Assembly: GCA_910584375.1 (NCBI GenBank)
Contig: CAJUAH010000016.1
Location: forward strand, 1-23,815
Origin: an uncultured Acetatifactor sp.
GTDB lineage: Bacteria > Bacillota > Clostridia > Lachnospirales > Lachnospiraceae
Length of the DNA stretch: 23,815 nucleotides
Direction: 5' to 3'
Below are positions 21,492 through 23,815 of the stretch, one piece after another (position 1 is the stretch's first letter; every line of letters starts with the position of its first letter). A program made the translations under genes and the position numbers. The notes under the pieces are model-generated. The model did no database searches, was not told where the DNA came from, and saw nothing but the letters and a program-made list of their open reading frames with translations.

Positions 21492-21753
21492 AATCAATCC
21501 TCATTTCCTTTATTGGCTCCAAAAAAGCGTCTACATCATAATACAGATGCTCCAGAATAGGAATCAAGTCTATATATTCTTCCACTTCTCCTACGTTTTG
21601 GTATCTGGCCATAACCACAATATATCCGTGATCCCATTCCACAACCTTTGTATATTTCTCCAAACGTGGAGAGGTCATAAACCGTATCACTTGTCCGTTG
21701 TACTCAAATATAGTGTATTCATGAATATTTCTAAGTGTAGCATAACTATGCAT
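21481..21753 (-). CDS. Small protein, first gene of the overlapping trio
   Basis: The 90-residue protein starts MHSYATLRNIHEYTIFEYNG. It continues VIRFMTSPRLEKYTKVVEW, DHGYIVVMARYQNVGEVEEY and IDLIPILEHLYYDVDAFLEPI. The likely start is the ATG at 21753, with AGAGG at 9 bases; an ATG three codons earlier is nearly on top of the site. There is no signal or membrane segment. No family is recognised with certainty. The AT-rich trio is tightly overlapped, as in toxin-antitoxin or immunity operons. It lies 43 bases downstream of the WapI-like immunity gene. Confidence 0.6.
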   Translation of the reverse strand: MHSYATLRNIHEYTIFEYNGQVIRFMTSPRLEKYTKVVEWDHGYIVVMARYQNVGEVEEYIDLIPILEHLYYDVDAFLEPIKEMRIDYES

Positions 21754-21796
21754 ATATTTCATTACCTCTTTTCTATGGTAAAACAAAATATGCCGT

Positions 21797-22225
21797 CTAC
21801 TTTTTACCCATGTCTCGGACAGGATACGACCGTAAACTGTCCGCACAGAAATCAATAAGCGTCTGCACGTCCTGGGCTGTCGCCCGTTTCCGGAAAATAA
21901 TTTTAAAGTTCTCGCGCTCCGCATGGAAAAATATATGCAGCAGACGGTTTTTGCGCAGGATGACCACAAAGTTCGGCTCGGTTCCGTTCCAGAAAACAGA
22001 CGGGATTACTCCGTTCTGAAACTGCTCCAGACATATTTGCAGACGTCCGAGCTCCATCGTCATAAAGCAGGGGAACTCTCCGCATACCGTCCTGCCGCGG
22101 GCGGTACTCCGGCAGGAAAGCACGAGCCAGTTATTATCCCAATAGCTATCTGTCGGTGCGGGACATTCGTATCCCTTTACATGCAGTTCAATCTCCTGTC
22201 TACCGTTTTTAAGGACATATCCCAC
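21797..22225 (-). CDS. WapI-like immunity protein
   Basis: The 142-residue protein starts at a GTG with GGGAG seven bases upstream. It contains GYECPAPTDSYWDNNWLVLSCR, the Y-W-D-x-N-W-L pattern I associate with WapI-type immunity proteins. FPCFMTMELGRLQICLEQF follows. Such proteins neutralise C-terminal toxin domains of WapA/Rhs polymorphic toxins. No toxin gene is visible in the window, so this would be an orphan immunity gene. The 3' part is Arg/Lys/Phe-rich (LRKNRLLHIFFHAERENFKI). The DNA is more GC-rich than the adjacent trio. Confidence 0.6.
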   Translation of the reverse strand: MGYVLKNGRQEIELHVKGYECPAPTDSYWDNNWLVLSCRSTARGRTVCGEFPCFMTMELGRLQICLEQFQNGVIPSVFWNGTEPNFVVILRKNRLLHIFFHAERENFKIIFRKRATAQDVQTLIDFCADSLRSYPVRDMGKK

Positions 22226-22288
22226 TGATTTTCTCCCTCATCTTCCGCCGCTCTTCCGAACCGGATAGACAAAACAGGCCCCCCTTTG

Positions 22289-22313
22289 AACCTGTCGGAA
22301 TTTCCGACAGGTT
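22289..22313. repeat. Perfect 12-bp palindrome upstream of the WapI-like gene
   Basis: AACCTGTCGGAA and TTCCGACAGGTT face each other around a single base. It lies between the stop of the unknown gene at 22372 and the start at 22225. No T run follows on the minus strand, so an operator for a dimeric regulator is as likely as a terminator. Confidence 0.6.
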
Positions 22314-22371
22314 ACCTCCCCATCCAGTTCGCCTTTTTTACAGATTTACCAGGAAGATATCTCCATAACAG

Positions 22372-22905
22372 TCACTCCTCCTCCGCAAAAGAGCACACGC
22401 CCTGGGCCAGCTCCGCACGCTCCAGGGCGTGATAGATCCCCAGCATACGCGGATCCGCCCGGTGCCAGACGCCCTCCAGCCCCCAGGGGAGCCCGTCGAT
22501 ATATTCCGCCTGCTCCGGTTTCAGCGCCTCCAGCATCTGCCTGTACCGCTCCGGGTCTTTGTACTTAAGCAGGCCAAAGCGGCAGAGGAGCCGGGATTGC
22601 GGCGGCTTTGGGGAAGTTACGGGCAACGTGACACGGCGAAAGCTGGCCTTTCCATAGCTATCATACTCCCGCACATACTCCACTTTTTCCCGTTTTTCCT
22701 CCTGCTCCTCCATGGCGATCACGCCCGTATCCAGCAGATGTTTCCACACCGCTTTCTGGACTTTCTCGTAGGGAGTCGGGTAAGCGAGCTTTTCCTGTAT
22801 CTGTTTTACCGTAAAGCCCAGATCTGTCAAATGGCAGATCGCGCCGCCGCTGGCCATGTCGAAGACAAAATCCGACAGCGCGCTCTGAAAATAATTCTGT
22901 TCCAT
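22372..22905 (-). CDS. Unknown protein coupled to the M18 aminopeptidase
   Basis: The 177-residue protein begins MEQNYFQSALSDFVFDMASG. It has a helix-turn-helix-like stretch (HLTDLGFTVKQIQEKLAYPTPYEKVQKAVWKHL), a charged segment EEQEEKREKVEYVREYDSYG and the C-terminal part KYKDPERYRQMLEALKPEQAEYI. The stretch before YPTPYEKVQKAVW suggests nucleic acid or protein binding. The ATG follows GGGAG and starts one base after the aminopeptidase stop, so the two are translated together. I do not recognise the family. Confidence 0.7.
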   Translation of the reverse strand: MEQNYFQSALSDFVFDMASGGAICHLTDLGFTVKQIQEKLAYPTPYEKVQKAVWKHLLDTGVIAMEEQEEKREKVEYVREYDSYGKASFRRVTLPVTSPKPPQSRLLCRFGLLKYKDPERYRQMLEALKPEQAEYIDGLPWGLEGVWHRADPRMLGIYHALERAELAQGVCSFAEEE

Positions 22906-22906
22906 A

Positions 22907-23815
22907 TCACTCCCGCCAGAACTGTTCAAATACCGCCACCGCCTGGGCCGTGGCCCTGCCGCAGCCGGTCTCCACCGCCGAGTGCATGGCCAATTGAGGC
23001 AGACCGATATCTACTGAGGTCAGAGATACATGGGAAGTGGAAATATTGCCCAGCGTAGAGCCGCCCACCGCATCGGAGCGGTTGGCAAAGGTCTGGCAGG
23101 GCACTCCCGCCCTCTCGCACCACAGCCTCATCTGCGCTGCGGACAGAGCGTCCGAAGTATATTTTTGTCCCCCGTGGTACTTGATCACGATGCCGCCGCC
23201 CAACAGAGGGCGGTTGGTGGGATCGGCTTTCTCCGGATGGGCGGGATGCACCGCATGGGCGTTGTCCGCGGAGATCAGAAAACTGTCCGCCACCATCTGC
23301 CGGTACACGGACGGGCCGTAGCCCAGACTGTCCTGTATCCGCAGCAACACATCCTCCAGAAAAGTGGAGTCCGCCCCCTGCCTGGTGCCGCTGCCCACCT
23401 CCTCGTTGTCAAACACCGCCAGCACATTGGCATACTGTCCGGGCACGGTGGAGACAAAGCTCTCCAGTCCCGCGTACACGCATTGCAGATCGTCCAGCTT
23501 GGGGCTCAGCAGCAGTTCGCCGTCCCGGCCTATCACCCGGCCCCTTTCCCGAACATACAGGTACAGATCGCTGTCCAGAATGTCCTCCGGAGCGATACCC
23601 AGCTCCCGCGCGATTTCCCGCAGCAACATGCCCTGGGGAGGCTGGAACGCAGTTCCCTCCTGCAGCAGACCCTGGCCGGGCTGGATCGCAGTTCCCTCCT
23701 GCGACAAACCCTGGCCGGGCTGGATCGCGGTTTCCTCCTGCGACAGACCCTGGCCGGGCCGGATCGCGGTTTCCTCCTGCGACAGACCCTGGCCGGGCCG
23801 GATCGCGGTTTCCTC
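22907..23815 (-). CDS. M18-family aminopeptidase, C-terminal part, with repeat insertion (partial)
   Basis: The frame is open to the window edge, so the N-terminus is missing; 302 residues are seen. Family motifs are present: SPKLDDLQ, VFDNEEVGSGTRQGADS with the catalytic/metal Glu pair, LISADNAHAVHPAHPEK, VIKYHGGQKYTSDA, ANRSDAVGGSTLGN and VDIGLPQLAMHS with a metal-binding His. M18 enzymes are cytosolic zinc/cobalt aminopeptidases that cleave N-terminal residues and form large complexes. N-terminal to LLREIARELGIAPEDIL is an unusual array of 13-residue repeats (EETAIRPGQGLSQ). The catalytic core looks intact. Confidence 0.92.
   Translation of the reverse strand, partial: EETAIRPGQGLSQEETAIRPGQGLSQEETAIQPGQGLSQEGTAIQPGQGLLQEGTAFQPPQGMLLREIARELGIAPEDILDSDLYLYVRERGRVIGRDGELLLSPKLDDLQCVYAGLESFVSTVPGQYANVLAVFDNEEVGSGTRQGADSTFLEDVLLRIQDSLGYGPSVYRQMVADSFLISADNAHAVHPAHPEKADPTNRPLLGGGIVIKYHGGQKYTSDALSAAQMRLWCERAGVPCQTFANRSDAVGGSTLGNISTSHVSLTSVDIGLPQLAMHSAVETGCGRATAQAVAVFEQFWRE
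23632..23815. repeat. 39-bp tandem repeat within the M18 aminopeptidase gene
   Basis: Copies begin with CCTGG at 23632, 23671, 23710, 23749 and 23788, exactly 39 bp apart, and run off the window. They encode EETAIRPGQGLSQ and variants (EGTAFQPPQGMLL is the most diverged, next to the core). The last two copies are nearly identical, so expansion is recent. Unit length is a multiple of three, so copy changes keep the frame. Confidence 0.92.

Noticed and set aside
23632..23815. CRISPR array
   Set aside because: The 39-bp units are contiguous with no unique spacers and are in frame within an aminopeptidase.

Overview
The window reads as chromosomal DNA of a GC-rich Gram-positive gut anaerobe (Clostridia, probably Lachnospiraceae-like) carrying an integrative conjugative element (ICE) of the broad Tn1549-like type. 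The organism call rests on the strong AGGAGG ribosome sites, the lipoproteins, and the ParA/ParB/RepA_N/PcfB/VirD4/Maff2 gene set. It is an inference from gene content, not a database match. Every supported gene lies on the minus strand, so transcription runs from high to low coordinates.

Region 1 (1 to about 1402) is AT-rich. It holds the start of a ribosomal-protection tetracycline resistance gene with its attenuator leader. Behind it is a non-coding block of 12-bp iterons and a large DnaA-box palindrome that looks like a replication origin. This block abuts a truncated maff2 gene, so it is probably a separate unit inserted into the ICE.

Region 2 (about 1403 to 16129) is the ICE. Reading from its right end it encodes: a SymE-like protein; a DUF5348-like protein; ParA and ParB; a RepA_N replication initiator with 23-bp iterons inside its gene; a run of small secreted or membrane proteins; a DUF3846 protein; PcfB (DUF3801) and the VirD4 coupling protein; a 1285-residue LRR/stalk surface protein; a PAPS-reductase-like protein; a small LPD-like protein; and the broken maff2. 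Segregation, replication and DNA delivery functions are thus packed next to surface proteins and possible anti-defence cargo. The relaxase, integrase and most of the type IV secretion genes are not in the window.

Region 3 (16130 to 23815) is host-like. It begins with a subtilisin-family (S8) protease gene cut off after residue 302, before its catalytic serine, exactly where the ICE begins, so this gene is the likely integration target. Then come a zinc-ribbon membrane protein, two lipoproteins (one a probably truncated solute-binding protein), an AT-rich overlapping cluster of three small genes beside a WapI-like immunity gene, an unknown protein, and an M18 aminopeptidase with a 13-residue tandem repeat, cut by the window edge.
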